Positions 7,721 through 16,863 of a stretch of 64,000 nucleotides of DNA are shown in pieces. Under the pieces are notes generated by a model. It had not been told where the DNA came from, searched no databases, and saw nothing but the letters and a program-made list of their open reading frames with translations. The position numbers and the translations under genes were made by a program. This DNA is from an uncultured Bacteroidota bacterium (lineage in GTDB: Bacteria > Bacteroidota > Bacteroidia > Chitinophagales > Chitinophagaceae), in contig CAJBRT010000190.1 in NCBI GenBank assembly GCA_903958045.1, positions 29,718 through 93,717 on the forward strand, written 5' to 3'. Position 1 is the stretch's first letter, and each line of letters opens with the position of its first letter.

Positions 7721-8926
7721 TTAACGCTTTTTGTAACCCGGTCTTTGTTTAAAATTACCTCTACCTCGTTGCTTGGGTGCATATGCCGGTGTATCGCCAA
7801 ATTCGGGAGGGACCGTACCCTTTGTTACGGGGGCGCCCAGTAGCTCTTCGATGGCCAAAAATTTATATTGTTCCTGCTCACTTACAAGCGTGAAAGCCGT
7901 TCCAGTAGTAGCTGCGCGGGCGGTACGGCCAATGCGGTGAATATAATCTTCACCATCGTTAGGGACATCATAATTAATAACAAGGTCAATTTCTTCAATA
8001 TCAATACCCCTGCTTAAAATATCGGTAGCTACTAGTATAGAAAGTTTGTGGTTTCTAAAATCTTGAAGCACCTGCTCTCTTTGCTTTTGATCCAGATCCG
8101 AATGAATTTCTTCGGCAGCAAGTTTAGCACGTTTTAATTCCTGTGTAAGCTGTTTTACGTTTTGTTTTTTAGAACAAAACACAATTACATTTTTATACAC
8201 ATTGCTGCTAAGCATGTCGGTTATGATCGGCACTTTTTGTGGTTCGTACACAATAAATGCTTTTTGTATAATTTGTTCTGGCGGTTTTGAAATCGCAATA
8301 TTTATTTCTACCGGGTTCGTTAATATTTTTCTAGCAAGGTCACGCATTTTTACAGGCATGGTTGCAGAAAATAAAAGGTTTTGTCTTTTCGCCGGTAAAA
8401 AGGAAATTATTTTTTGAATGTCATCGTTGAAACCCATGTCTAGCATACGGTCTGCCTCATCAAGCACTAAATATTTTAAGCCCTTAAGTTTTACATAACC
8501 CATGTTTAAATGCGCAATCATTCGGCCAGGTGTACACACCACAATATCAACACCGGTATTCAATGCTTTTTTTTCTGCGGCAAAAGAACTTCCGTCACCA
8601 CCACCATAAACAGCAATAGAACTTACATCGGTAAAATAAGAAAGGCCTTCTAAGCTTTCTGCAATTTGAATCGCTAACTCACGCGTTGGAACAATAACAA
8701 GTGCATTGATATCGTGTGAGTCGTGCTGTGTAGTGAGTAATCTATGTAAGAGTGGAAGTAAGAACGCTGCTGTTTTACCCGTGCCCGTTTGCGCTGCAGC
8801 TATAATATCTTTTCCTTCTAATATGGGAACCATTACTTGTTGTTGCACCGGTGTTGCCGTCTCGTAACCCATCGCATCAATACCATCCAGTATCCGCTGA
8901 TCCAACCCTAAATCAATAAACTTCAA
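7721..8926 (-). CDS. DEAD-box ATP-dependent RNA helicase (RhlE-like)
   Basis: A 401-residue helicase with all DEAD-box motifs in order: Q motif (YETATPVQQQ), Walker A AQTGTGKT (45-52), PTRELA, TPGRM, DEAD (VLDEADRMLDMGF), SAT, and the C-terminal motifs VATDILSRGIDI and HRIGRTAR. A short basic Gly/Arg tail (QRGRGNFKQRPGYKKR) probably adds non-specific RNA binding. This matches RhlE-type helicases involved in ribosome assembly and RNA turnover. It has its own promoter (TATCTTTG at 8960-8953). Confidence 0.93.
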   Translation of the reverse strand: MKFIDLGLDQRILDGIDAMGYETATPVQQQVMVPILEGKDIIAAAQTGTGKTAAFLLPLLHRLLTTQHDSHDINALVIVPTRELAIQIAESLEGLSYFTDVSSIAVYGGGDGSSFAAEKKALNTGVDIVVCTPGRMIAHLNMGYVKLKGLKYLVLDEADRMLDMGFNDDIQKIISFLPAKRQNLLFSATMPVKMRDLARKILTNPVEINIAISKPPEQIIQKAFIVYEPQKVPIITDMLSSNVYKNVIVFCSKKQNVKQLTQELKRAKLAAEEIHSDLDQKQREQVLQDFRNHKLSILVATDILSRGIDIEEIDLVINYDVPNDGEDYIHRIGRTARAATTGTAFTLVSEQEQYKFLAIEELLGAPVTKGTVPPEFGDTPAYAPKQRGRGNFKQRPGYKKR

Positions 8927-8952
8927 AATAAAATATTTAATGTGTCTATAAA

Positions 8953-8960
8953 CAAAGATA
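8953..8960 (-). promoter_or_regulatory. -7 promoter element (TATCTTTG) of the DEAD-box helicase gene
   Basis: The minus-strand TATCTTTG matches TAnnTTTG and lies 26 nt upstream of the helicase ATG. Its TATC half is also the 3' arm of a perfect hairpin that follows kdnB. Confidence 0.6.
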
Positions 8961-8980
8961 GGGCTTATTACGGCCCTATC
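8957..8980 (-). terminator. Hairpin between kdnB and the helicase gene, overlapping the helicase -7 box
   Basis: GATAGGGC (8957-8964) and GCCCTATC (8973-8980) form a perfect 8-bp stem with an 8-nt loop. On the minus strand it lies about 28 nt after the kdnB stop and is followed by TTTGTTTAT, so it may act as a weak terminator for kdsB-kdnB. Its distal arm overlaps the helicase promoter. Confidence 0.45.
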
Positions 8981-9007
8981 TGATAATCTATTACTACAAC
9001 GCTTGCA

Positions 9008-10081
9008 TTACAGCTTTTCGTATAATGCGCGCAGTTTTTGACGCGTCATAATTGTTTCCCAGTCTTTACCAAGTGCGTTTTCCCAAAGTGGTTTTAGACT
9101 TAAAGAAATATCTATCATGGTATTAAAATCTTGATCCGATAATCCCGCACAAATACCTACTGGAATATCGATGTTATTTTTTTCTACCATGAATTTAAAT
9201 TCTTTAACACCTGCTGGGTAATACTCCTCTAAATGATTCATCACAATACAGTTACCAATACCATGTTTGGTGCCTAGTAAATAACTAAGTCCATAACTCA
9301 CTGCATGCGCAACACCTACCTGACTATACGCAATACTCATACCACCTGCAAAAGATGCCATCATTAATTGTTCGTCACATTCATCATCCCAAGTATTTTT
9401 TTCTACAAATACTTTTCTGCAAAGATCTAATGCCTTTTCGCCATAACTCTTACTAAATTCATTAAAGTACGTGCCTTCTAATGATTCGATGCAGTGTATA
9501 TAACAATCCATACCCGTGTAAAAACGCTGATTTGCTGGCGCGTCTTTTGCTAAATCTGGATCAAGTACAATTTGATTAAACGGTGTAAAATCTGAATTCA
9601 TCCCCAACTTACGCACAGGACCTGTTAACACGGTTGTTCTACTCACTTCGGCGCCAGTTCCAGATAATGTTGGAATACCCACTTTATAAACGCCCGCTTG
9701 TTTTACAAGATCCCATCCCTGATAATCGGCCGATGATCCGGGGTTTGTCATCATAAGCGCAACGGCTTTTGCAAGGTCCATGGTAGAGCCGCCGCCTATT
9801 CCAATAATACCACTAACGGTACCAAACTCTTCACGTAGTGATGCCGCCAAAGCGTCTACCTGTCCGGTTTTGGGCTCATGCGTAACATCTGCAAAAACAA
9901 TTTTATCTTTTCCTGTGAGTGGGATTCTTTGTATAAGCGGCTTACCTTCAAAAAAATGATCCACTAAAAATATCATTGGGGCACCGCCCTTTCTATTGGG
10001 TGCTAAAATTTCATCCAGTTGATTAAAACTACCGCGTCCATACACTACATAGTCAACCATTTTAAAATTTCTAAAACTCAT
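9008..10081 (-). CDS. kdnB: Probable 3-deoxy-D-manno-octulosonate 8-oxidase (KdnB-type iron alcohol dehydrogenase)
   Basis: A 357-residue group III iron-dependent alcohol dehydrogenase. The nucleotide-binding GIGGGSTMDLAKA lies at 94-106, and the metal ligands fit D192, H196, H259 and H273 (YTGMDCYIHCIES and the KHGIGN region). Its N-terminus (NFKMVDYVVYGRGSFNQLDEIL) and the stretch SSADYQGWDLV resemble KdnB as I remember it. KdnB oxidises Kdo at C8 so that the aminotransferase KdnA can form 8-amino-Kdo. kdsB starts the unit 24 nt upstream, consistent with a Kdo-related role. No kdnA-like aminotransferase is in the window. A generic alcohol dehydrogenase is the alternative. Confidence 0.75.
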   Translation of the reverse strand: MSFRNFKMVDYVVYGRGSFNQLDEILAPNRKGGAPMIFLVDHFFEGKPLIQRIPLTGKDKIVFADVTHEPKTGQVDALAASLREEFGTVSGIIGIGGGSTMDLAKAVALMMTNPGSSADYQGWDLVKQAGVYKVGIPTLSGTGAEVSRTTVLTGPVRKLGMNSDFTPFNQIVLDPDLAKDAPANQRFYTGMDCYIHCIESLEGTYFNEFSKSYGEKALDLCRKVFVEKNTWDDECDEQLMMASFAGGMSIAYSQVGVAHAVSYGLSYLLGTKHGIGNCIVMNHLEEYYPAGVKEFKFMVEKNNIDIPVGICAGLSDQDFNTMIDISLSLKPLWENALGKDWETIMTRQKLRALYEKL

Positions 10082-10105
10082 ATCGCTTTGTTTTATTTCA
10101 GGTAA

Positions 10106-10834
10106 TTATTGTTGTAAAAGCTTGGCTGCTTTTTCTAAATCTTGAGGGGTATCAATTTCTACACCCATATAATTTGTTACCACCATTTTTATAGGCACAC
10201 CATTTTCTAAATAACGCAGGCACTCAATTTTTTCTGCGGCTTCCAGTGGTGTCATTTCCCAATTGGTAAACGCAAGTAGCGCTTCTTTTTTAAAAGCATA
10301 CACGCCAATATGTTCGTAATAAACAATCGCTGTTTCCGTACTTCTAGGATAAGGTATCACGCTCCTAGAAAAAAACAAGGCATTGCTTTTTTTATCGATC
10401 GCCACTTTTACATAGTTAGGGTCATCAATATTTTGCTGTGAAGTAAGCACTTGCATCAGCGATGCGACACGAACGTTTTCACTACTATCTTTAAAAACTT
10501 CGAGTAATTTTTGGAGTGGTTCTTTTTTTACAAAAGGTTCGTCACCTTGTACGTTTACCACCACGTCAATATCTAAATTGGCAACCGCTTCTGCAATTCG
10601 GTCGCTACCACTTTCATGCTCTTTGACACTCATGATAGCTTTACCACCATGACTGGTGATTTCATCAAAAATAATAGCACTATCCGTTACCACAAATACA
10701 TCGGTAAATAAACTAGTTGCAAGCGTGTTGTCGTAGGTATGACGAATAACGGTTTTATCTCCTAGCGGCTGCATGAGTTTAGCAGGAAAGCGCGTAGCAG
10801 CATATCTAGCAGGAATAAAAGCACAAATTTTCAT
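10106..10834 (-). CDS. kdsB: 3-deoxy-manno-octulosonate cytidylyltransferase (CMP-Kdo synthetase)
   Basis: From the ATG at 10834 the protein has 242 residues, the normal KdsB length. It activates Kdo (or 8-amino-Kdo) with CTP for transfer to lipid A. Motifs are [15 protein letters not shown] at the N-terminus (CTP binding), [11 protein letters not shown] (metal/CTP) and the C-terminal [14 protein letters not shown] longer frame from 10855 adds seven non-conserved residues (MHHNLMF) and was rejected. It is followed by kdnB in the same direction, which suggests that its substrate may be the amino sugar. Confidence 0.95.
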   Translation of the reverse strand: MKICAFIPARYAATRFPAKLMQPLGDKTVIRHTYDNTLATSLFTDVFVVTDSAIIFDEITSHGGKAIMSVKEHESGSDRIAEAVANLDIDVVVNVQGDEPFVKKEPLQKLLEVFKDSSENVRVASLMQVLTSQQNIDDPNYVKVAIDKKSNALFFSRSVIPYPRSTETAIVYYEHIGVYAFKKEALLAFTNWEMTPLEAAEKIECLRYLENGVPIKMVVTNYMGVEIDTPQDLEKAAKLLQQ

Positions 10835-10868
10835 GAACATCAAATTGTGATGCAAAGAAACGGCATAT

Positions 10869-11690
10869 TTAATAATCTGTCTTCACCGATTTGTCAAAAG
10901 GCACTTTTAGTTGATACGCCAAACTTTCATCGGTGCGATCATCGAGTACATCGAGGCCGTAACGCAAGTTTTCCATAGGCGTAGCATCAAAAGTTCCAAA
11001 GAGGCGGTCCCAAATAGAAAAGATATTGCCGTAGTTAGAATCGGTTTGAGGACGCATATAATGATGGTGCACTTTGTGCATATTGGGAGACACAATCACA
11101 TAGCTAATGGCCGTATCCAGCCACAAAGGAAGTCTAATATTGGCGTGGTTAAATTGAGAAAACACAGCGCTTAAACTTTGGTAGAGCATTACAAGCCACA
11201 TGGGCGCGCCGCAAACAACCACACCAATCAGGGTAAACACAACCCTAAAAACGCTTTCGCCTGGGTGGTGTCTATTAGCCGTGGTCGTATCTACATGGGT
11301 ATCGGCGTGATGCACCATATGAAATTTCCACAAAATTTTTATTTTATGTTCTATAAAATGAATGAACCAAGCGCCTACTAAATCTAAAAGCATTAACCCA
11401 CCAATCATAAATACCCAGGTAGGCATTTCAACCATTTGTAGTACGCCAAATTTTTGTGCCACGGCCCAATCTGATGCTTTTACAATAACAAGTGCAAAAG
11501 CAAAATTGATAACAATAGTTGTTGCTGTAAAAAAGAAATTTACAACCGCGTGTTTCCACTTGTGGTATGAAAATGAAAATAGAGGAACTGCTCCCTCTAT
11601 AATCCAAAATAAAGTTATACCACCAGCTAAAATAAGTGCGCGGTGCGTACTTGGTATCTGGTTAAAATATTCAATTAAATTTTCTAGCAT
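10869..11690 (-). CDS. Sterol desaturase/fatty acid hydroxylase family membrane protein
   Basis: A 273-residue integral membrane protein with about four to five TM segments and the histidine clusters of di-iron membrane hydroxylases: [11 protein letters not shown], then NRHHPGE, then [10 protein letters not shown]. The family hydroxylates or desaturates lipids (fatty acids, sterols, carotenoids). It ends 34 nt before kdsB and begins 6 nt after dnaN, so it may be read from the dnaN promoter. The substrate is unknown. A second family member lies at 51785-52561. Confidence 0.85.
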   Translation of the reverse strand: MLENLIEYFNQIPSTHRALILAGGITLFWIIEGAVPLFSFSYHKWKHAVVNFFFTATTIVINFAFALVIVKASDWAVAQKFGVLQMVEMPTWVFMIGGLMLLDLVGAWFIHFIEHKIKILWKFHMVHHADTHVDTTTANRHHPGESVFRVVFTLIGVVVCGAPMWLVMLYQSLSAVFSQFNHANIRLPLWLDTAISYVIVSPNMHKVHHHYMRPQTDSNYGNIFSIWDRLFGTFDATPMENLRYGLDVLDDRTDESLAYQLKVPFDKSVKTDY

Positions 11691-11696
11691 CTGCTA

Positions 11697-12812
11697 TTAA
11701 TTATTTAACATGAGCGGCATCACAAGCATCAGTAAATCTTCACCAGCACCTTGTTCGGTTGGTTTGATTAAACCTGCTTTTGTAGAAGTAGATAGTTCCA
11801 TTTTTACATCATCGGTGTCTGCAGCGTTTAACATTTCAATTAAAAACTTTGCATTGAAAGCGATTTGTAAATCTTCACCATCATACATACAGTTCATGCG
11901 CTCATTACCTTCAAAACTAAAATCAACATCTTGCGCAGCCATCTGTAACTCGCTGCCAGTAATGTTTAGCGCCACTTGATTGGTGCTCTTATTACTAAAT
12001 ACATTTACACGACGTAATGCATTTTGGAAATCATGTTTGTTAACAATTAGCTTGTATGGATTGTCTGCAGGAATCACCACTTTATAGTCTGGGAATCTTG
12101 CATCGATTAATCGGCAAATCATTTGTGTAGAACCGTGGTTCACAAATAAATGATTGCTATTATAGCTAATGGTAATTGGATCTTCGTTATCTGGTAACGC
12201 GTTTTTTAATAAGTTAAGTGGCTTGCGCGGCACAATAAACGAATCTGTTTTTGGTGCTTTGGCATCTGTTCTTTTATAACGAACTAGTCTGTGCGCATCG
12301 GTAGCAACAAATTGAACGCCGCTTGTTGACAATTCAAAAAACACACCCGTCATAGCTGGGCGTAAATCATCGTTACTAACAGCAAACAATGTTTTGTTGA
12401 TAGCCGTTAATAAAGCACCACTTGTCATATCAAAACTGCTGGTGTCATCTGCAGATGGTTCTTTAGGAAAATTATCTGGATTTTCACCCATCACTTTATA
12501 CTTACCGTTATCGCTGGTAATTTCTACTGCAAAGTTTTTGTCGATATTAAAAGTGAGTGGTTGATCGGCAATATTTTTTAATGAATCCAACAAGATTTTA
12601 GCAGGAATACAAACACGGCCATTGGCCTTGCTTTCAACATCCATTTCTACACGCATCACTGTTTCTAAATCAGTTGCTACTATGCTTAATTTTTTGTCGG
12701 TAATTTCAAATAAAAAGTCTTCTAAAATAGGCAACACGGTGTTTGCATTAATAACGCCACCAATTTGTTGAAGGTGTTTTAGAAGCGAAGAAGAAGAAAC
12801 AATAAATTTCAT
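11697..12812 (-). CDS. dnaN: DNA polymerase III beta subunit (sliding clamp)
   Basis: From the ATG at 12812 it has 371 residues, the usual clamp length, beginning MKFIVSSSSLLKHLQQIGG and ending EDLLMLVMPLML. It contains the three tandem clamp domains that form the ring as a dimer. Landmarks include ATDLETVMRVEM, ATDAHRLVRYKR and ARFPDYKVVIP. A longer frame from 12839 was rejected because it begins inside the -7 box TAGGTTTG (12844-12837). dnaA is not adjacent, which is common in Bacteroidota. Confidence 0.96.
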   Translation of the reverse strand: MKFIVSSSSLLKHLQQIGGVINANTVLPILEDFLFEITDKKLSIVATDLETVMRVEMDVESKANGRVCIPAKILLDSLKNIADQPLTFNIDKNFAVEITSDNGKYKVMGENPDNFPKEPSADDTSSFDMTSGALLTAINKTLFAVSNDDLRPAMTGVFFELSTSGVQFVATDAHRLVRYKRTDAKAPKTDSFIVPRKPLNLLKNALPDNEDPITISYNSNHLFVNHGSTQMICRLIDARFPDYKVVIPADNPYKLIVNKHDFQNALRRVNVFSNKSTNQVALNITGSELQMAAQDVDFSFEGNERMNCMYDGEDLQIAFNAKFLIEMLNAADTDDVKMELSTSTKAGLIKPTEQGAGEDLLMLVMPLMLNN

Positions 12813-12836
12813 GCTACATGAGTTATAGGTACCCTG

Positions 12837-12844
12837 CAAACCTA
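12837..12844 (-). promoter_or_regulatory. -7 promoter element (TAGGTTTG) of dnaN
   Basis: An exact TAnnTTTG match on the minus strand, 24 nt upstream of the dnaN ATG. It decides the start codon. Confidence 0.6.
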
Positions 12845-12972
12845 ATCCAAAATTCCAATACTTTGGCGGTCTAAATAGGGCTATTAGACAACAAAGTGTT
12901 TTATGTGAATCAGTTGTGGATTTGCGGTCTAAAACATGGCATAATTACAGCAAGTCTGTATATTTATCGCTC

Positions 12973-13452
12973 ATGATAAAAAAATACCTCACCCCGGATC
13001 AGGCTTGGCAAAAAATTAAGCACTACTGTGCCTATCAAGAGCGAAGCCACCAAGAAACCAAAGACCGGTTGTATGGGTATGGATTATCTACCAAAGATGT
13101 AGAAGTACTTCTTTCAAAACTCATCGAAGAAGACTATTTAAACGAAACCCGCTTTGCCACTTTATTTGCTGGAGGTCATTTTAGAACCAAAAAATGGGGG
13201 CGCGTAAAAATTGCTTATGAACTCAAGCAAAAAAGAGTAAGCGCCTATAATATTAAAGCCGGACTCGCTACCATCGAAGAGGAGGCTTACGAACAAACCA
13301 TTCATAAACTAGCCCTCGATAAATGGGAAAAATGTAAGGGACAGGTGGGCTATGCAAGACAGGCCAAAGTATTGCAGTACTTAGTGAGCCGTGGCTTTGA
13401 GAGTGGGCCGGTGCAGGCCGCTATTGCCAAAATAAAAGCAGGGCCTCAATAA
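12973..13452 (+). CDS. recX: Regulatory protein RecX
   Basis: From the ATG at 12973 the protein has 159 residues with the three-helix repeats of RecX: LTPDQAWQKIKHYCAYQERSH, then the LIEEDYLNETRFATLFAGGHF block and KWGRVKIAYELKQKRVSAYNI. RecX binds RecA filaments and limits their activity. It is not next to recA, which lies at 33280. The longer frame from 12916 adds 19 non-conserved residues. It is 17 nt upstream of the omega-amidase gene, so the two are probably co-transcribed. Confidence 0.88.
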   Translation: MIKKYLTPDQAWQKIKHYCAYQERSHQETKDRLYGYGLSTKDVEVLLSKLIEEDYLNETRFATLFAGGHFRTKKWGRVKIAYELKQKRVSAYNIKAGLATIEEEAYEQTIHKLALDKWEKCKGQVGYARQAKVLQYLVSRGFESGPVQAAIAKIKAGPQ

Positions 13453-13469
13453 AATTATTAAATTGCAGC

Positions 13470-14252
13470 ATGAGTAATTTACACATCAGCCTTATTCAAA
13501 CCGATCTTTTTTGGGAAGACAAGTTTCGCAATATGGAGATGCTCGAAAAAAAAATAGCCGCAGTTGAAGCGGCTACACAAATTGTAGTATTACCCGAAAT
13601 GTTTACCACCGGTTTTAGCATGCAACCAAAACTTTTTGCCGAAACCATGGAAGGCCCTACGGTAGAGTGGATGATTGAGCAGGCGTCCCTTCATAAAATA
13701 ATTTTAACGGGTAGCATTATTATTGAAGAAGACAATAAATTTTACAACCGCTTGTTGTGGGTATTACCTACTGGACAAGTGGCGTATTATAATAAAAGGC
13801 ACTTGTTTGCATATGCAGGCGAAGACAAAGAATATACAGCGGGTAATAAAAGATTAATAGCGCAAGTAAATGGATGGAAAATTTGTTTGCAAATTTGTTA
13901 TGACCTACGTTTTCCAGTATGGGCACGCAAACAATCACCCAACGAATATGACCTTTTACTCTATGTAGCCAACTGGCCTGAAAGGCGCAACCACGCTTGG
14001 AAAACCCTACTGTGCGCGCGCGCCATAGAAAACCAAACCTATGTGGTGGGCGTTAACAGAGTGGGCAAAGATGGACATGAAATAAATCATAGTGGCGATA
14101 GTATGATTGTGGATCCACTCGGTCAAGTACTCTATTACAAAGCGGACGACGAAGACACAGTATACATGGAATTAGAAAAAAATGTAGTGCTAGAGGCAAG
14201 AGAAAAATTCCCGTTTGGAAAAGATGCTGATTCTTTTTCAATTGAGCTTTAA
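13470..14252 (+). CDS. Omega-amidase (nitrilase superfamily, YafV/Nit2-like)
   Basis: A 260-residue carbon-nitrogen hydrolase with the catalytic triad E43 (VVLPEMFTTGF), K108 (YYNKRHLF) and C142 (LQICYDLRFPVWAR). The sequence around the cysteine and TTGFSMQP fit the YafV/Nit2 group, which hydrolyses alpha-ketoglutaramate and related omega-amides formed by glutamine transaminases. The protein lacks a signal peptide, so it is cytosolic. It follows recX and precedes nagA in the same direction. Confidence 0.9.
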   Translation: MSNLHISLIQTDLFWEDKFRNMEMLEKKIAAVEAATQIVVLPEMFTTGFSMQPKLFAETMEGPTVEWMIEQASLHKIILTGSIIIEEDNKFYNRLLWVLPTGQVAYYNKRHLFAYAGEDKEYTAGNKRLIAQVNGWKICLQICYDLRFPVWARKQSPNEYDLLLYVANWPERRNHAWKTLLCARAIENQTYVVGVNRVGKDGHEINHSGDSMIVDPLGQVLYYKADDEDTVYMELEKNVVLEAREKFPFGKDADSFSIEL

Positions 14253-14280
14253 TGCTCGTTTTATTACATCAAAACTTTTT

Positions 14281-15363
14281 ATGTCAATATTTATTTCTGC
14301 AAAGTCATTGTTTACCGGGAGCGAATGGATACAAGAAGCTGCAGTAGAAATAAATTATGGTATTATTGTTTCGATTTCAAAAGAGCAGTACAATGCGGGT
14401 GAAGCATTCCCTTGTGTAGTTCCTGCGTTTATTGATTTGCAAATTTATGGTGCAGACCAAAAATTATTATCTGAATTTCCGGACGCTGATTGTATCCAAA
14501 AAATATATGAATACTGTTTAGCTGGCGGTGCCGCCTATTTTCAGCCCACCATTGCTTCACAATCTACCGGCGTAATGTATAAAGCCATTGACGCCGTTAA
14601 AGCTTACAAAACCAGCGGTGGCAAGGGTTGTATAGGATTACATGTAGAGGGCCCTTGGATCAATGCTTCTAAAAAAGGAGCGCATAACGAGGACGTTATT
14701 CACGCACCAACCATAGCCGAAGTCGAAGAATTATTGGCTTACGGTAAAGGGTTTGTTAGCATGATTACGCTTGCGCCAGAAATTTGTGATCCGCGTATTA
14801 TTGATGTGATACAATCACACGGCATTATTGTATCGGCAGGGCATAGCAATGCAAATTATGAAACAGCTACAACCTTTTTTGATAACGGCATTACTGTAGC
14901 CACGCATTTATTTAATGCGATGAGTGGTTTTTTACATAGAGAGCCGGGCATGGTGGGTGCGCTATTTAATCATCCACGCGCTAGTAGCAGCATTATTGTA
15001 GATGGTTATCATGTAAATTATCATGCAGTTAAATCGGCTAAAAAAATAATGGGTGATAGACTGTTTTGTATCACAGACGCGGTAACAGCTACAAATACTG
15101 GTTTTTACAAACACACGCTGGTTGGAGATAAATATGAATCTGGCGGAACCCTTAGTGGGTCTGCACTTACGCAGTTAAAATCGGTTCAAAATTTAGTGGA
15201 GCATGTAGGTATCGATTTTACTGAAGCGCTTAAAATGTGCAGCGTATATCCGGCGCGTGTGATGCAAAAAAAAGAAATCAGCGGCTGTATAAAAATGGGT
15301 GAACCTGCTGCGCTAGTTTGTTTAAACGAAAAGATGGAACTGCTAAAAATAGTAGCCTCCTAA
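14281..15363 (+). CDS. nagA: N-acetylglucosamine-6-phosphate deacetylase
   Basis: From the ATG at 14281 the protein has 360 residues. It removes acetate from GlcNAc-6-P in amino-sugar recycling and catabolism. The NagA landmarks are VVPAFIDLQIYGA (the family has no HxH here), metal ligand E123 in HVEGPW, AGHSNANY and THLFNAM (metal His), and the catalytic Asp in CITDAVTAT. The longer frame from 14215 overlaps the amidase gene and is not conserved. Its stop overlaps the convergent S41 peptidase gene by 4 nt. No nagB is in the window. Confidence 0.93.
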   Translation: MSIFISAKSLFTGSEWIQEAAVEINYGIIVSISKEQYNAGEAFPCVVPAFIDLQIYGADQKLLSEFPDADCIQKIYEYCLAGGAAYFQPTIASQSTGVMYKAIDAVKAYKTSGGKGCIGLHVEGPWINASKKGAHNEDVIHAPTIAEVEELLAYGKGFVSMITLAPEICDPRIIDVIQSHGIIVSAGHSNANYETATTFFDNGITVATHLFNAMSGFLHREPGMVGALFNHPRASSSIIVDGYHVNYHAVKSAKKIMGDRLFCITDAVTATNTGFYKHTLVGDKYESGGTLSGSALTQLKSVQNLVEHVGIDFTEALKMCSVYPARVMQKKEISGCIKMGEPAALVCLNEKMELLKIVAS

Positions 15364-16847
15364 TTTTTTTGCTGAATCATTTTTTTTACAGCTTCCAACT
15401 TATTATCAATACCAAGTTTAATGGCATAAGAACTAGGTTCTACGGGTACATCAGGGATAACGCCGCCGCCTTTGGGCCTCGTTTTATCCATCACCATACG
15501 GTATAAAGGAAGTCTAAAAAGCAGTTTTGAATGCGGGAGTTTAATGCTAGGAATTAGAATGGCAGAATTACCATAATAACCACCGCCCGTTTCTTCCCCA
15601 ACAATCGTTACGTTTTTTTGCTTGATCAGTGGGGAAGTAAATAATGTAGACGCCGAAAAAGTATAGCCACCTTGTAAAATATAAACGCTTCCGTCAAAAT
15701 GATTTTTAGTAATCGGTGCATAATAATGTTTTTCATATCTATTAATATGAAACCCACCACCTGATGCTTTTTTTGAAATCATGACCTTAGCAAGCACATA
15801 ACCCATAACATCAAAATAAGATGAGATGGGTATTTTGCGGATGCCCCTATTTTTTGCTACCACACTATCCGCTATTTTAAAAGAATGATCTGAAATGTAC
15901 CTTGTAAGGAGTGTAGAATTTTTAATTTCGCCGCCGCCATTGCTGCGTAAATCAATCACCAAATTTTTCACGCCTCTTGAATGTATAGTTCTAAAACTTT
16001 GGCGTATAAACTTTCTGAACCCCTTACCAGAAAAACTACTAAGGTTCATAAATGCGGTGTTAGCAGTACTATCAACGAGTAGTGTCCACTTTTTAATGGG
16101 AGCCGGCTTGGGTATTGTTGGTTTGCTACTTGCAACCGTTGATTTGGAAAGACTGTCTTTTTTTGTTTTGGGGGGCACATAAGCTGCAATACTTGTTGTT
16201 GCAGCATAACCAGCGCTATCGATATATGAAATCTGATAGAGGCTATCCTGATTACCAAATCTAGCTTTATACCAGCCACCAAAATTATTAGTGAGGACCT
16301 GGCTTTTGAAATTAATACTATTCCCATCGGTACTAATAATACTATACAGGCTATCTACTATGGGTTTGATGGGTAATTGATTGATGGCTGTAACAATGGT
16401 TCCTCTTTTTAAGATGCTATCGTTTGTATATATATTTCCAATCACCACAGCAGAGTCTTTCCATACTTTTAATTGAAGTGGAAACTGTGGGTACTTATAC
16501 GCTGCATATAATTTTGTAAGCTTGGGAGAAAAAAGTACCGATGTATGACCACATTTAATATTCGCTAAATAACTGGCCACCACTGTTCTAAATTCCCACA
16601 CAGACATAGAATCTTTAACAGATGCAAGTGCATTTGAAAAATAGAAATCCATGCTATCCTTGGGTGTATACCAATAAGTGCTTGGATGATTTTGCAGGAT
16701 TGCTTTTTGAAGGGTATGCAAATCTTTGATAAGTAGTGCTGGCGCTATTTTGGGGGCGTCTGCTAATTTTTTTTGCGCTATTACGGATACCCCAAAAAAT
16801 AGGCAACAAAAAACTAAAACGAGTTTGTAACCATTACCGCCGCGCAT
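15360..16847 (-). CDS. Secreted S41-family peptidase (tail-specific protease type)
   Basis: A 495-residue protein with a signal peptide ending SVIAQ, so periplasmic or surface-exposed. The C-terminal half carries the S41 core: VIDLRSNGGGEI, then the probable nucleophile region GGYTFSASTLFTSP, then VGEETGGGYYGNS and the PDVPVEPS tail. The N-terminal part may hold a degenerate PDZ-like region. S41 members without a clear PDZ domain are frequent in Bacteroidota and their substrates are mostly unknown. It lies 16 nt downstream of thiL and may be in that operon. Confidence 0.85.
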   Translation of the reverse strand: MRGGNGYKLVLVFCCLFFGVSVIAQKKLADAPKIAPALLIKDLHTLQKAILQNHPSTYWYTPKDSMDFYFSNALASVKDSMSVWEFRTVVASYLANIKCGHTSVLFSPKLTKLYAAYKYPQFPLQLKVWKDSAVVIGNIYTNDSILKRGTIVTAINQLPIKPIVDSLYSIISTDGNSINFKSQVLTNNFGGWYKARFGNQDSLYQISYIDSAGYAATTSIAAYVPPKTKKDSLSKSTVASSKPTIPKPAPIKKWTLLVDSTANTAFMNLSSFSGKGFRKFIRQSFRTIHSRGVKNLVIDLRSNGGGEIKNSTLLTRYISDHSFKIADSVVAKNRGIRKIPISSYFDVMGYVLAKVMISKKASGGGFHINRYEKHYYAPITKNHFDGSVYILQGGYTFSASTLFTSPLIKQKNVTIVGEETGGGYYGNSAILIPSIKLPHSKLLFRLPLYRMVMDKTRPKGGGVIPDVPVEPSSYAIKLGIDNKLEAVKKMIQQKN

Positions 16848-16863
16848 ACTTTTTCAATTGAAA

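Noticed and set aside
11697-12839. dnaN considered as marker of oriC next to dnaA
   Set aside because: No dnaA is beside it and the adjacent gap is short without DnaA-box clusters. The AT-rich gap at 37.3 kb is the better candidate.
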